Shown here one piece after another: positions 11,048 through 22,992 of a DNA stretch of 64,000 nucleotides (position 1 is its first letter; each line of letters opens with the position of its first letter). Source of the DNA: Dactylorhiza incarnata (lineage: Eukaryota; Streptophyta; Magnoliopsida; Asparagales; Orchidaceae); contig JAWHQI010000065.1 in assembly GCA_033032865.1 (NCBI GenBank), positions 2,914,001-2,978,000 on the forward strand. Direction: 5' to 3'. Below the pieces are notes generated by a model. That model saw only the letters and a list, made by a program, of their open reading frames with translations. It was not told the origin of the DNA and did not search any database. The translations under genes and the position numbers were made by a program.

Positions 11048-13573
11048 ATGGCCAACAGTGGAATGAAGAAGGAGTTGGGGTCAATGAAGTTGCCTATATG
11101 CTCCAAAGAAAACTTTGGCATATGGAAGCAAAGGGTAAGGCTATTCATGGAAGCATCAGACCCAAGGATCTTTTTGACTATCAAAAATGGTCCTTATACC
11201 TTTGAGAAAGTCTCCACTATTGACCATACTAGAAAAGTACTTAAGGTATTTTCTGAACTGACCAATGATGAGTTAGCACTGTACACAATGGACAAGAGAG
11301 CTCAAAACATAATAGTAAATGCCATTGATGACACTACATTTCAGAACTTGGTACACTGCCAAACTGTCAAGGAAATGTGGGACACATTGGTTGCCTATAT
11401 GGAGGGAGCAACTGAAGTAAGGGATGACAGAAAGTCACTCCTCAATCAGGAGTATGAAGCCTTCAGACAGCTGAGTCAGGAGAATATCTCCATGTGCTAT
11501 GAAAGGTTCTTTAGGATTGTAAATGAACTAAGAACCTATGGAAGGGTGTTCACAGATTATGAACTTAATGACAAGTTCCTTAGATCTCTAACTAGAGAAT
11601 GGGACACTAAAATCTGTGCAATCAGGGAAGGGGCAAGACTTGGAGAAACCCCCACCCATACACTGTTTGGGAAACTGCTCTCATATGAGATGCAGCTTTC
11701 TGCAAGAAAAGAGGAGGACTCTTCCTCCAGGGCTCACACAAGGGAGAGATTTGTTGCTCTCAAAGCTGAAAGCTCTAAGAGGAACAAGGTTAGAGTGCAG
11801 TCACCTCCAAGAAAGACTGCTGAATCTGAGAGCAACAAATCAGACAGCTCCTCTTCTGATGAGGAGTTTGCTGCCTTTACAAGGCAGTTCAAGAAGATGA
11901 TCAAGAGGAAACATTGGAAGAACAAACCTTTCTCCTCTTCTCATCCCAAGAAGGATCATTACAGATCTGAGAGGCAACATCCCAAAGGGGACAGGTATGA
12001 CTATAAAACTAGTAAACATGTTTCAACTAACATAATTTGCTATTGCTGTAGTAAGCCTGGACATGTCATTGCCGACTGCCCAGTCAAGAGAAATGAAAGA
12101 GGTGACAAGAAGCCTCATCACCAGAAGGAGAGGAAGGGAGAAAAATCATTCCTAGCTAAGAAAGGCAAGAGCTGGAGTGAATCTGAATCTTCATCTTTAG
12201 ATTCAGATGGTGAGGAGGAAGCCTACTTGGGGCTGTTTGCTGATCAGGAGGAAGAAGACTATCCTGCTACCAGGATAGGAATCAGGGCCCCTCTATCACA
12301 TTCAGATAGTGATGAAAAGGAGGATGAGGTCACTCTTGATGACCATGGGCTGATGGCTATAACTGAAGATGAGGATAGCCACAACAATTCAGAACATGAG
12401 CAGGTATTGATACACTGCATTTCTTCTTCTTCTGATTATGAAACAGGTCCAGAATCTGAATCCCCTCCATCTAAAGTTGGCAGTGGATCAGATTCTGAGG
12501 AGGATGTCAATTAATTGATTGATAAGTATGGTGCACTCCTGGAAGCTCTGAAAAAGAGCAAAATGCTAGCCAAGAGGCAAGCTCAAGAAATTGCTTCCCT
12601 AAAGCAATCAAAATCTGAGTGCATTGAGCATGCTACCTAGCTAGCTCTAATGAGCAAGGAGATTGGCAAGCTAAGGGGAATGTCAATCATCCATGTGGGC
12701 ACCATAAGCCACAAGAACAAGATCATTAAGGATCTTGAAGAAAAGCTCCTCATAGAGAAGATGCTAGTGACCAAGTTCTCCAAGCCCAAGACAGTGCTGC
12801 CTATTATTGACACCTTCAACTCCCATGACATGAGAGGTGTTGGTTTCAACAAGGAGGCATCTACTAGCAACACTAAGGGAAAGGTCAAGGACTCAAAAGA
12901 ATCTAAGACCTCCTTTGTGAAGGTCTTGATGCCCTCAAACAAGTATGACCAAGAAAGTATTCATGGTCACTTACTAAATGGAAGTTCCTATAACTTGAGC
13001 AAGAATGCTCACAGCTATGGAAATAGAAAGGGCATGGGATTGAGTGCAATGAAAGCTCCACATGAGGAAATACAAATGGTCCAACCTGGACCATTTGTGT
13101 TTGGTGTCTCAGCACCTTCAGTCAAGAACATGGAAGCAAGCTCTTCCAAATCTGCTTCAGCAAAAAGCAAGACTGCTGTCAAATCTGTTGACAAGATCTG
13201 CTGCCCAGTGTCTGATTCCATCAGATCTTGTATGACTGCCAAGTCAATGCAAACTGAGTCCATCAGGACAAAGAGCAGCAAGACTGTCCACAGATTATCC
13301 TTTAGTCAGATTATTGCTGAAAGAAATAGGAAGAATGCTGATATCTCTTCTGCTGAACATGTACAAAGTGCTGTGCCAATTCAAAAAACTGTTCAGAAAA
13401 GGAGATACAATATTCATGATTGTTGGTGCTGTGACAAGGTGGGACACTTTGCAATTGATTGTTGGCACAACCCCAATGTGCCAAAGGCAAGGACTGAACC
13501 TCAAGCCAAACCAGCCCTCTCTAGGAATATTCCCTATGGTGTTAACATGAACCTAGGACCCAAAGTCAGTTGA
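11048..13573 (+). pseudogene. Copia A gag with two zinc knuckles, two internal stops
   Basis: The start is ATG at 11048. One frame runs to TGA at 13571, broken by TAA at 12512 and TAG at 12638. The N-terminal half (about residues 10-230) is a UBN2-type Copia capsid domain with the ENFGIWKQRV and VKEMWDTLV motifs. A first CCHC knuckle (CX2CX4HX4C, CYCCSKPGH...) is at 12038-12079. An acidic, serine-rich and coiled-coil-like stretch follows. A second CCHC knuckle (CWCCDKVGH...) is at 13421-13462, about 460 residues later and close to the protease. Gag packages the RNA into cytoplasmic particles. The TGA at 13571 sits where a WGPK-like linker to pol would be expected. Pol follows in another frame, so a small indel probably separated what was one gag-pol frame. 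Confidence 0.93.
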
Positions 13574-13581
13574 GGTCCTAA

Positions 13582-16500
13582 GGTACATTAAATTTTGTGT
13601 TGCAAGTTAGTTCAAGTACTAGTCTCAACCAAATATGGTACTTGGACAGTGGGTGCTCAAGGCACATGACAGGAACTAAGAATCTTCTAAAGGATTACCA
13701 TCTAGTGAAGAATGGACCCAAAGTTATCTTTGGTGGATCTGAAAAAGGAGTCACCAAAGGATATGGTATGATTTCAAATGGCATAGTCTCGATTACAAGG
13801 GTAGCTTATGTTGAAGGGTTGCAACACAACCTTGTAAGCATAAGCCAACTATGTGACTTAGGCTACGTCATTGAATTCCACAATGACAAGTGCTTGATCA
13901 AAAAGTCTAATGACTTGAAGACCATTCTCTCAGGCACTAGGAGTGGAAATGTTTATTGCTTAGACTTCATTTGCAATTATTCTATCTCCTCTGTGTGTCT
14001 TGTAGCTAATGAAAGTGAGTCTCTCTGTGTCCAATGGCACAAGAGACTTGCCCACATTAACTATAAGACAATGTATAGATTATTTTCTAAAAACCTTGTT
14101 AGAAATAGTCCTAATCTAAAATGTGTTAAAAGTGGTCCCTGTCATGCTTGCCAAATGGGTAAGCAAACTAGGGCCACCTTTAAAAGTATTGGCTCCAAGG
14201 ATACTGAAAGGTGTTTATACCTATTGCACATGGACTTGTTTGGTCCTTTGCCAATTCAGAGCCTAGGTGGGAAGTTGTATACCTTGGTAATTGTAGATGA
14301 TCATTCAAAGTAAACATGGGTATTCTTCCTTAAGAAGAAGTCAGATACCTTACATGTCTTTATAAATTATGTCAAGGCAATTCAGAATGATCTACTATGT
14401 ACTGTGGTCAGGACAAGAACTGACCATGACACAAAATTTCAATCTGAAGCCATGACAAAATTTTATCAAGAATTTGGTTTCACCCAAGAGTTCTCCTCCC
14501 CAAGGACTCCACAGCAAAATGGTGTGGCTGAAAGGAGGAATAGGACCTTGATAGAAGCTGGGAGAACATTGCTTAGTGACTCCTCACTCCCAGAATACTT
14601 CTGGGCTGAGGCAGTCAATACAGCCTGTCATGTTCTCAATAGAGCCTCCATCAATAAGGTCCTTGGAAAAACCCCTTATGAGATTCTGAAAGGCAAACAA
14701 CCTACAATTTCCTACTTTAGAATCTTTGGTTGCAAATGCTACATTCTAAATAATGGAAAATCTCAATTAACAAAGTTTGCAGAAAAATGCAATGTGGGGG
14801 TTCTTGTTGGATATAGCTCACATAGTAGAGCTTATAGAGTTTATAACAAGAAAACCCATGTTGTAGAAGAATCTATGCATGTTGTATTTGATGAGACCAG
14901 CCTTCTCTACAAAGAATGGTCTAGTTCTTTTATTGTGACAGGAAATGAAGAAGGGATGCATGAGCTGACTATCCAAGACAAGCCCAGCAGCAGCAACACA
15001 CAGACAGCTGCTGCAATTCCCGAAGAAGAAGAGGTACAAGATGAAGTCATAGCTGTACCAATGGAACAAACACAGCCACCAGAGGACCCTCTTCCTGCTG
15101 TTGCAAGGCACCTGAGAGATCATCCAAGAGATCTAATAATTGGGGATCATACCCAAGGCATATTGACTAGAAGCAGAGCTCATAATGAAGCACTATTCTT
15201 GAGCTTCCTTTCTCAAATGGAGCCCAAGAAGTTTGAAGAGGCCAATCAAGACACCTTATGGATTGAAGCAATGCAAGAAGAGCTCCTACAATTCAAGAGA
15301 TGCAAAGTATAAAAGCTGGTGCCAAGACCTCAGGGACACAATGTGATTGGCACTAAATGGGTATACAGGAACAAGCTTGATGAGAATGGTATAATCATCA
15401 AGAACAAGGCCAGATTAGTAGCCAAAGGATACAGGCAAGAGGAAGGTATAGACTTTGATCAAACCTTTGCACCAGTTGCAAGGTTGGAAGCAATTAGGCT
15501 ATTCCTTACCTATGCTGCCCACAAGGGGTTCAAAGTCTACCATATGGATGTCAAATCAGCCTTTCTCAATGGATACTTGAAGGAAGAGGTATATGTTGAA
15601 CAACCTTCAGGTTTTGTGCATCCAACCCTAACTTCTCATGTTTATCTTCTTAGGAAAGTACTATATGGTCTCAAGCAAGCTCCAAGAGCTTGGTATGAGA
15701 CTTTGTCCAACTTTCTCCTCAAGAACAAGTTCATGAGGGGAAAGATTGATAACACATTGTTTCTTAGGGAAACAAGGGGCAAGTGTCTCTTAGTCCAAAT
15801 CTATGTTGATGACATAATCTTTGGGTCTACTGATGACAACCTCTGCAAGAGATTTGCCAATCTAATGCAGGGGGAGTTTGAAATGAGCAGTATGGGTGAG
15901 CTCAAATATTTCCTTGGGCTCCAAGTGAAACAGTCTGATGATGGAATTTTCATCTCCCAGACCAAGTACACTAAGGAGCTCATCAAGAAATTTGGGATGG
16001 AATCAGCCTCCACCATGAGAACACCCATGGGGTCTAATGTATCATTAGACAAGGATGAAAAGGGAAAGGCCTTTGATGAGTCCATGTACAGATGCATCAT
16101 CGGATCCCTATTATACTTGACTGCTAGTAGGCCAGACATTATGTATTCTACATGTGTTTGTGCTAGGTATCAAGCATGCCCTAAGGAATCTCACTATACC
16201 TCTGTGAAGAGGATTCTGAGATACCTTAAGGGCAGCCTGCATCTTGGCCTTTGGTACCCTAAGAACAATGACTTTGAACTAACAGGCTTTTCAGATGCAG
16301 ATTTTGCAGGTTGCAAAGAAGACAGGAAGAGTACAAGTGGTACTTGTCAATTCCTAGGGAGAAGATTAATATCTTGGAGCAACAAGAAACAAACTAGTGT
16401 GGCAATATCCACAGCTGAGTCTGAATACATTGTTGCAGGTAGCTGTTGTGCACAACTCCTTTGGACACAACATCAGTTGGAGGATTACAACCTCAAGGTA

Positions 16501-16746
16501 AGGGAATCTCCTTTGTATTGTGATTCTTCCAGTGCAATATCTATTGCTAAAAATCCTGTCTCTCATAGCAGGACTAAGCACATAGAGATTAAATATCATT
16601 TTATTAAAGAACATGTAGAGTGTAAAGACATCTGTCTTGAATTTGTCCCCACTGACAAACAAGTAGCTGATATCTTTACAAAGCCACTGGATGAATCTAA
16701 ATTCAATGCTTTCAAAATTGATCTTGGCATGCTTAGTATAGAATAG
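13582..16746 (+). pseudogene. Copia A pol (protease, integrase, RT, RNase H), two internal stops
   Basis: One frame is open from 13582 to the stop at 16744-16746, broken by TAA at 14311 and TAA at 15310. Protease: WYLDSGCSRHMTG with catalytic DSG at 13645. Integrase: HHCC finger around 14038-14152, catalytic D at 14233 (HMDLFGP), D at 14422 (RTDHDTKF, normally DHGTEF-like) and E at 14530 (NGVAERR). [11 protein letters not shown] near 15349 and an intact YVDD at 15802-15813. RNase H: D in FSDADFAG, E in AESEY and D in CDSSSAI, ending near [10 protein letters not shown]. Both stops lie at positions where related elements usually have an aromatic residue. No catalytic residue in RT or RNase H is lost, so the damage is slight and recent. 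Confidence 0.95.
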
Positions 16747-16915
16747 TCCTAAATGTATGAGTAATAGCTGTCACTATTATTGATTATTAATGGTGAATTA
16801 TCAAACTTTATATTACTGTACACTACAACTCAGTGACATGACTAGGACCCATCTTAAGCCAAAATATCTACATTAGGTCTAAACCCTATGATCAGCTAAA
16901 ATGCAGGAGTATATT

Positions 16916-17152
16916 CAGCTGAATCAGCTGAGAAAAATCCCAGCTGAACCGCTGAGACGAGCAAACTGTCCCAGCGGTTGACAGTTTACTATCCCAGCGG
17001 CCTAGGTCTCGGTCTCAGCTGAACCGCTGAGACGGGGTATGTTCAATATGAAATCTGATAATTAATCAAAAAAAAACTCCTTAACACAATAAAGTAATTA
17101 AGTCTAAAAAGCATAGGGTTATTAAAAACGAAACTAAAATTCTATAAATAGA
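16916..17152 (+). promoter_or_regulatory. Internal promoter-like module before ORF3, mirroring the LTR
   Basis: Between pol and ORF3 there is a cluster of the same motif found in U3: CCGCTGAGACG (two copies), several CCCAGCGG/GTCTCAGC half-sites and a perfect GTCTCAGC-TGAACC-GCTGAGAC at 17012-17033. A TATA box (TATAAATAGA, 17143-17152) lies 110 bp downstream, against about 120 bp in the LTR, and 95 bp upstream of the ORF3 ATG. This layout suggests a second promoter giving an ORF3 mRNA. Promoter activity is inferred; motif identity and spacing are seen directly. Confidence 0.65.
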
Positions 17153-17247
17153 TACACTGTAACCTAAAACACACCATAAAGCCAAACCCTTAGCCGTCAA
17201 GATGATTCATCTTCTCTCCCGTCTCAGCGCCTCGATTTTCTAATTCC

Positions 17248-19852
17248 ATGGCGCCAAAAAGCTCAAAAGATCTCCTGAAGGGCTATGAAATCGTAAGAGA
17301 TGGATTCTCTCATGCCTCAGAAGAAATATGACACGTGATTCATCTAATGGAAGCTCAAGGTCTGGAGCACATGCTGTCTGAACCGTGCTGCATTCTCAGA
17401 ACTAAAGTTCTGGAATGGTTCAACAATGTCAAATTATCTCCTTCCAAAACCATCCTGAAGTCCAAGATAGGAAGTGAGAAGATAAAGATTACAGCTAAAA
17501 GGTTGGAGAAGGGGCTGAAACTAACTCCATGTAGTAAAACTGAAGAGGAGGAAATATCTGAAAAGGATAAGAGGACTGCCCTAAAGTGGACAGGATACAG
17601 TGATACTAAGACCAGTTGTCTAAGGAGGAAATTCTTCAATCAACAGGGGAAGCTGTTGTCTGATATAGTGGGCAAAGCTATCCTATGCAAGCCTGGTTCA
17701 CATGACACTATCTCACAGTTCATGTTTGAATTAATGACTAGGATAATTCTGTCCAAGAGAACCTCATGGGGAGAAGTTATCTTTCAAAGGATAAAGGAAT
17801 CTCTACAAGCCCCCAATATGGGAAGACTACTATCTCTGTACCTACAGAATAGTCATTCAGAGACCTTTGCAAACTCAAAGGGGTCAAATCTCCATTATCT
17901 CAAAAGAATGGACATTAAGACTCTGGATAGATTCTCCAGAGTGCTCCCTATGAGCCAGCCATCTGTGGCAAAGGAAAAGAAGAAAGATTCATCTCAGCAC
18001 AAATCAGACTCATCCTCAAAGTCAAATGGGTCTGAAAATGAAGATAGTCATGGGTCTGATCATAGATCTGGCAGCAACCCAATGAACATTGATAATGAAG
18101 AGGTCCCCAGGACAAATGAGGAGCCCCAAGGAAGTGTTGTGCCCAATCTTGAGCCAACCCAGATGAATGTTGATCCAGCTGTTCATCAAGCTGAAGATGA
18201 ATTTCCCAACTCACCTATCCATGGTAAATTAGGATTTCAGTTAGGCCTCTTTTCTCTATCAATAGTATAGTCTAGGTGTCTAACTCATCAATCATTTTTC
18301 AGGTGACCTTAGACAAAATTCTCCTCCTAAGGATGCCCCAAGTGAGGGGGAGCATAGCCCAGCCTATGAAGGAGAAGGTGGGTATGCTAGTGGGGGAGAA
18401 CATGAACAGGAATCAATCCCTCCAAATCTACAAGGTACACCTAATGCCCCATCTAAGGGGGAGCAGATCCCTGATGATGGGAGGGCTAATGCTCAAAGTG
18501 GAGCTGAAGAGATGTCTGAAAAGGAATTAGCCCAGGAAAGGCCAGTTGCAGCTCTGGACTCATCTGACCTGATAAACTCAATACAAACAATGATTGAGGG
18601 TCAGATGTTGTCTATGAAAGAGATTGTTGCTGAAAAGGTTCATGATGTATCTACCCAGATAAGGAATGAATTGCATACAACAAGAGTTGCATTGACTCAG
18701 GAGATCCAGGCTAGTGAGCAAAGAATGGAGTCAAGAGTGGCTGAAGTGAGAAATGAACTGAATGCCCAAGTTAATGATGTCAAACTGCATCAGATCATAT
18801 CCTTCTGCAGATGACAAGATGGTTTGAAATGGCCAAAAATACTGTTGCTGCCCAGCACACAGTTCTGAAGGATATTACAGACCATCAAGGGGATTCCACA
18901 AAGGACATCACATATGTAAAGAATCACCTCTACAAAAATGAAAATGTCTAGGAAAAAGCTGTTGCCAGAATGGCACAAGTGGTCAACACATCAAGCAACC
19001 AAGTCAAGTCCCACATTGACATGGCAAAGGAATGCATTTTGGATGATGTGGGCAGCACCTTTCAGACTCTCTCTCAATCCATATTGGATCAACACTCTGA
19101 AATTGAGAAGAAAATAGTGGAACATAACAAAGAAGGGGAGGAGAAGATACTCAATCTACATGCTAAGCTGAAAGGAGCTCACATACAGCTGTATAACAAC
19201 ATGGAGTCCTCCCACAAACGGATACTCTCCAATCAAGAAGAAGCCAGCAAGCAAATGGTGGAAGTGGTCAATAATGCTTCCAGTGCTATTTAAGAAAATA
19301 TCCTTACCATGGCTAGAAAGGTCACTGATAATCAATGAGACTCAAGCTTAAAAGTGCTGCAAGGAACAAGAATTGCATTGAATCTGCCAATCTTGAACCC
19401 TAGCAGAGATGAAGACTTTGACTTCCAAGTCAATCAAATCTGATTGCTGATGAGAGAGCAGTAAGAGGAGAAGGGTAGAGGGTATTCAAACTGCTGAAGA
19501 ATACATGACACAGAAAAGAATGGAAAGATTAGAGGATCCACTCCATGAAGATGACAATCTGGAGTTGGACACAATTGTTGTCAATACCTAGGTGAGCCAT
19601 GGAAATCCAATGAAGGACATTGACCATGTCTATTCAGCCGCTGAGTGGATCAAACACCTTGAAAGGGAATCATTAAGGGAAAGGATTCTCAAAGAAAACA
19701 TGGTAAGAAGGGAAACTCCTTTAAGGATTCCCCCAAGATATCTTCCCAAGCCATTTCTGTACTTCAAAGTAAAAGAGAAGATCAAGGCTGCTGTTGAAGC
19801 TAGGAAAAGAAAGTCTACAGATGAAGAAAGCTCTTCCCAGGGTCTCTCTTAG
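17248..19852 (+). pseudogene. Copia A ORF3: coiled-coil, NLS-bearing protein with an intron
   Basis: The likely start is ATG 17248 (MAPKSS), as in the Copia B homologue (MAPPKV). The first exon runs to 18223 with TGA at 17329. Splicing 18224-18302 joins it in phase to 18303 onward. A small indel near 18785 and stops (TAG near 18952, TAA 19291, TGA near 19336) break the rest. The conserved N-terminal domain includes LLSDIVGKAIL...SHDTIS (about 17650-17720), shared with Copia B. An acidic S/P/E-rich linker and a long region of coiled-coil character (about 18540-19290) follow. The end is basic (EARKRKSTDEESS), NLS-like. There is no signal peptide or membrane span, so the usual 'env-like' label for the third ORF of SIRE elements does not fit. 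The biochemical function is unknown. Confidence 0.8.
18224..18302 (+). other. Predicted 79-bp intron in ORF3
   Basis: The donor is CATG|GTAAAT and the acceptor is TTTTTCAG|GTGACC with a pyrimidine-rich end. The intron contains a stop (TAG 18268) and has a length of 3n+1. Removing it takes frame 1 exactly into frame 2, which stays open for a further 500 bp with continuous acidic S/P/E composition. It is too clean to be easily explained as a random frameshift. Confidence 0.65.
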
Positions 19853-20409
19853 AAGAACCAGCCTTGAATTTTTTTTAAGGATTGAATGTATAACTATATG
19901 TTGAATTTTTTTTGTACTGAACATTTACAATAAAATGAAATTTCATATTTTGATCATAATATTGTGTTTGTTACTATTGATATATGTACTCTGTACTTAT
20001 TACCTTTAGTATTCAGTACCTTAAATGGCATGTTCAAATTGAAATGGATCAGCTATTACACAAAATAGCTCTCCAATTGAGGGGGAGTAAATTCCTTGCT
20101 CAGGTTGAGGGGAAGTTGGCAAATGCTCAGACTGTATAGGTTAGCCTATAGGTTGATCCAAAGGGATCTATAGAAGTTGCCCCTCTATCCATAGCAGGTT
20201 AAGGATGAAGAAACCAGAAAGGGGGAGATAGGGCCAGTACCAATGCTGAAAAAAAGGGGAGAAAGGGCCAGTGCAAATGCCTAGGGTGTTAGGTCCTATG
20301 TTTCACAGATAATTTCTCTATAAGATCATTTTTTTTTCTGTGATAAGATTTTTATTGTTAATGGACCTTAGCATTGGGGATGTTCTGCCTTCTTCAAATA
20401 TGGGGAGAT
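19853..20409 (+). other. Copia A 3' untranslated tract with repeated polypurine tracts
   Basis: No ORF. Several purine runs of the GGGGGAG type occur (near 20079, 20110, 20219 and 20255) before the terminal ATATGGGGAGAT that abuts the 3' LTR at 20410. The last is the presumed plus-strand primer. Confidence 0.75.
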
Positions 20410-21738
20410 TGTTGGGTATATTGTCCTCAATATTACCTTGATTTGAAGAGGCATCACTCTCAATGCTAAGGATATATTGTATTTAACAAAGCTATACTTG
20501 TGTAGCATATACATGCATAGGTGTCTCAAAAGGAAGGGCCAAACATGGCCTTAGATAAGAAGAAATCATCTACAAGGAGATGAAGATCTGTCTCAGCATA
20601 ACCGCTGAGACGATGGGTCAGAATCGCTGAGACGAGGAGTCGTCTCAGCGGATCCACTGAGAAGGAGACTGGAGCAACCGCTGAGAAGGGGACTGGAGCT
20701 GCCGCTGAGACTGGAAGCTGTCTCAGCCCAACCGCTGAGATTGGATGCTGTCTCAGCCCAACCGCTGAGATAGATCCAAATGTGTTGACGGGATCTGCTT
20801 TTGGCGCAAATGACATTTGAGAAGGAAAAGCAAGTCCAATCTGCCCCATACTGTGTCAGGAGGATCGATATAGCCGTTGAAGCCTTCTGGAGGTATAAAA
20901 GAACAAGCTAGGGCACAACAACAAGCACTGTTCCATAGAGAAAGCCTTTGTTGTACGCCGCAATCGAGCATTCACGTTTCAGCCAGTTGAAGTTGTTCTC
21001 TGCAGTTGAAGTTAATCTTCTAAGGGAGATTAGTAAGCTCTTCCTGTACAAACTCAAGAAGGGCAAGTTGATCTTCTGCTTAGCTGAAGGAGAAGGTCAA
21101 GGTGATACAAATCTGAAGCTGTTGTTTTCAGATCTGAAGAAAGGATTCAGAAGACCCAAGAGCAAAACCTTTTGTCTTTTGTATCTAGCTCAAACTCTAT
21201 TATATCTTTGTAAGGCATTGTTGCCTGAGTAAAAGGTTGTTGAGCCTGTGTGTAAAGCTGTGTTGACAACTTGAGTGGTAGGACTTCTTGATAGGTCTGA
21301 GGTAGGAAATCTGTGGGATTTCTGAGTGGTAGGAGTTACATAACTCTGAGCTGTAGGGCTGCTGTGCCTGAGGTGTAGGGCTGTTGAGCCTGAGGTGTAG
21401 GGCTGTTGAGCCTGAGGGGTAGGCCTGTTAAGCCTGAGTGTAGGGCTGCTATGCTTGAGGTAGGATCACTATTGATCTGAGAAGTTCTGAGGAACTTGTG
21501 GTGTAAGCTCAAAGAGCCAAGATTGGAGTTTGTGGCCTTGTCTAACTCACTGTTAGAAAGGTGAAGGGGGAAAGAGGACTACTCAAGACACCCGGTCTTG
21601 AGGAACCTCTATACATCCTAGTGTGCTTTCTGTGCTTGTGTTTTCTGCAGCTTAAAACATTAGGTTTAAACAATGAAAATAAGTAAAACCTATTCACCCC
21701 CCTCTAGGTATTATTGACTACACCTATATAAACTATCA
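20410..21738 (+). repeat. 3' LTR of Copia A (1329 bp)
   Basis: Starts TGTTGGGTATATTG and ends AACTATCA. Same structure as the 5' LTR, with scattered C/T and G/A differences and a shorter C-run. The inverted repeat cluster starts at 20590 and the TATA box is at 20894. Confidence 0.95.
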
Positions 21739-21743
21739 ATAAT
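21739..21743. repeat. Target-site duplication of Copia A, right copy
   Basis: ATAAT follows the LTR's terminal CA and matches 9621-9625. Confidence 0.95.
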
Positions 21744-22322
21744 AAATAGCACTGGATGTCGAATTACCTTGAGACGAAAATAGTCTTTTTTAGAAGTAAA
21801 AGAGATGACTTTTTAAAACATTAAAACGGCTTGGCCGTGGAGGTTCCATAATTATGAACGCTCCTCTCTCGAGGGTACGCCCACCTGAGATTATGAATAT
21901 TCGACCGAACTCTCGTTCTATAATCGAATCTTCTTAATACCCGCTTTATGTTGTGAACCCTGCTATTGAGTTTTTACTTCCAATTCGGGAGACTTACCTC
22001 ATCCTCTCTCGAGGGTAGAGCGCACTTCTCTTTACCCGTGAGCGATCAGTCCGTACGCACGAGCCTCTCGGCTAACTAGTGTACGAAGACAGAAATGAAA
22101 ACCACACATCAATTATGTGGCTCCACTCAACGTTATTCTCAGGTAAACCTTAAGCGTTAATTATTTTAGAAAGAGATGTTTTATTTTTAGAAAAACTATT
22201 TTTGTGTCCCAATGTTCTTCGACATCATGTGCTAAAGGAAATTAGCCACTCATCGGAATGGAGACGACATAATTAAGAAAATACATATTTAATAATTTAA
22301 GCGGATATAAGCGGATAAAAAG

Positions 22323-22533
22323 AGAAATAAAAAGACTTATATAAACGCAGTAATAGTATCCGTCTCAACCGTCTTAAACAAGCGCTAAAAAGTTCTTAGC
22401 ATCTTATCCAGGACGGGGGTGGTATAGAAATAAAAAGACTTATAAAGGTGCAGAAATAATATCCGTCCCAACCGTCTTAAATAAGTGCTAAAGGAAATTA
22501 GCCTCTTATTCAAGATGGGGGTAGTATAAACAG
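22323..22533 (-). repeat. 103-bp tandem duplication inside the LTR
   Basis: Two diverged copies begin AGAAATAAAAAGACTTAT at 22323 and 22426. Each contains TATCCGTCYCAACCGTCTTAAA and a GGGGGTRGTATA end. Confidence 0.8.
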
Positions 22534-22992
22534 TTATATAAGGACTAAAATAAAGCTAAGTTACAAAAAAGAAAAACACTATCTCATATACGCACGCACT
22601 CTACTTATAATAAAAAAGACTGAATCGAAAGAAAGCGTTTAAACGAAAGCGATAAATAAAGCGATAAACTATTTTTATGAAAGCAATAAACCTAAATTAT
22701 GAAAGCAATAAACTAAGTTATGAAAGCAATAAAACTATTCTCATACACACACGCACACTAACATAAATAAAAAAAGGAAGATGATCCAAATGAGAAAACA
22801 CATTTTATTTCTAAAATAAGCATTACAACTACACTAAAATGACGAAAATTACAAACGAACATAAACTTAATTGCATAAAGAACTCACATCCACTCAAAAG
22901 AACTCAGAAAAACATTACAAACACTCAAAATTTGGATTAAATTTACTTCAGCCGAGCCCTCCTATTTATAGGCAAAATTTTATTTTTACACG

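Larger units (their letters stand above)
9626..21738 (+). mobile_element. Copia A: SIRE/Maximus-like LTR retrotransposon, complete structure, 12.1 kb
   Basis: Order: 5' LTR (9626-10966), initiator-Met primer site, gag, protease, integrase, RT, RNase H, an internal promoter-like module, ORF3, purine-rich tract, 3' LTR (20410-21738). Gene order PR-INT-RT-RH defines Copia. Protease (WYLDSGCSRHMTG), large size and a third ORF after RNase H fit the SIRE/Maximus lineage. The 5-bp duplication ATAAT flanks it. The LTRs are very similar, roughly 2-3% different by eye over their first 470 bp, suggesting a fairly young insertion. Coding regions nevertheless carry several stops and frame breaks, so this copy is not autonomous. 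Confidence 0.96.
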
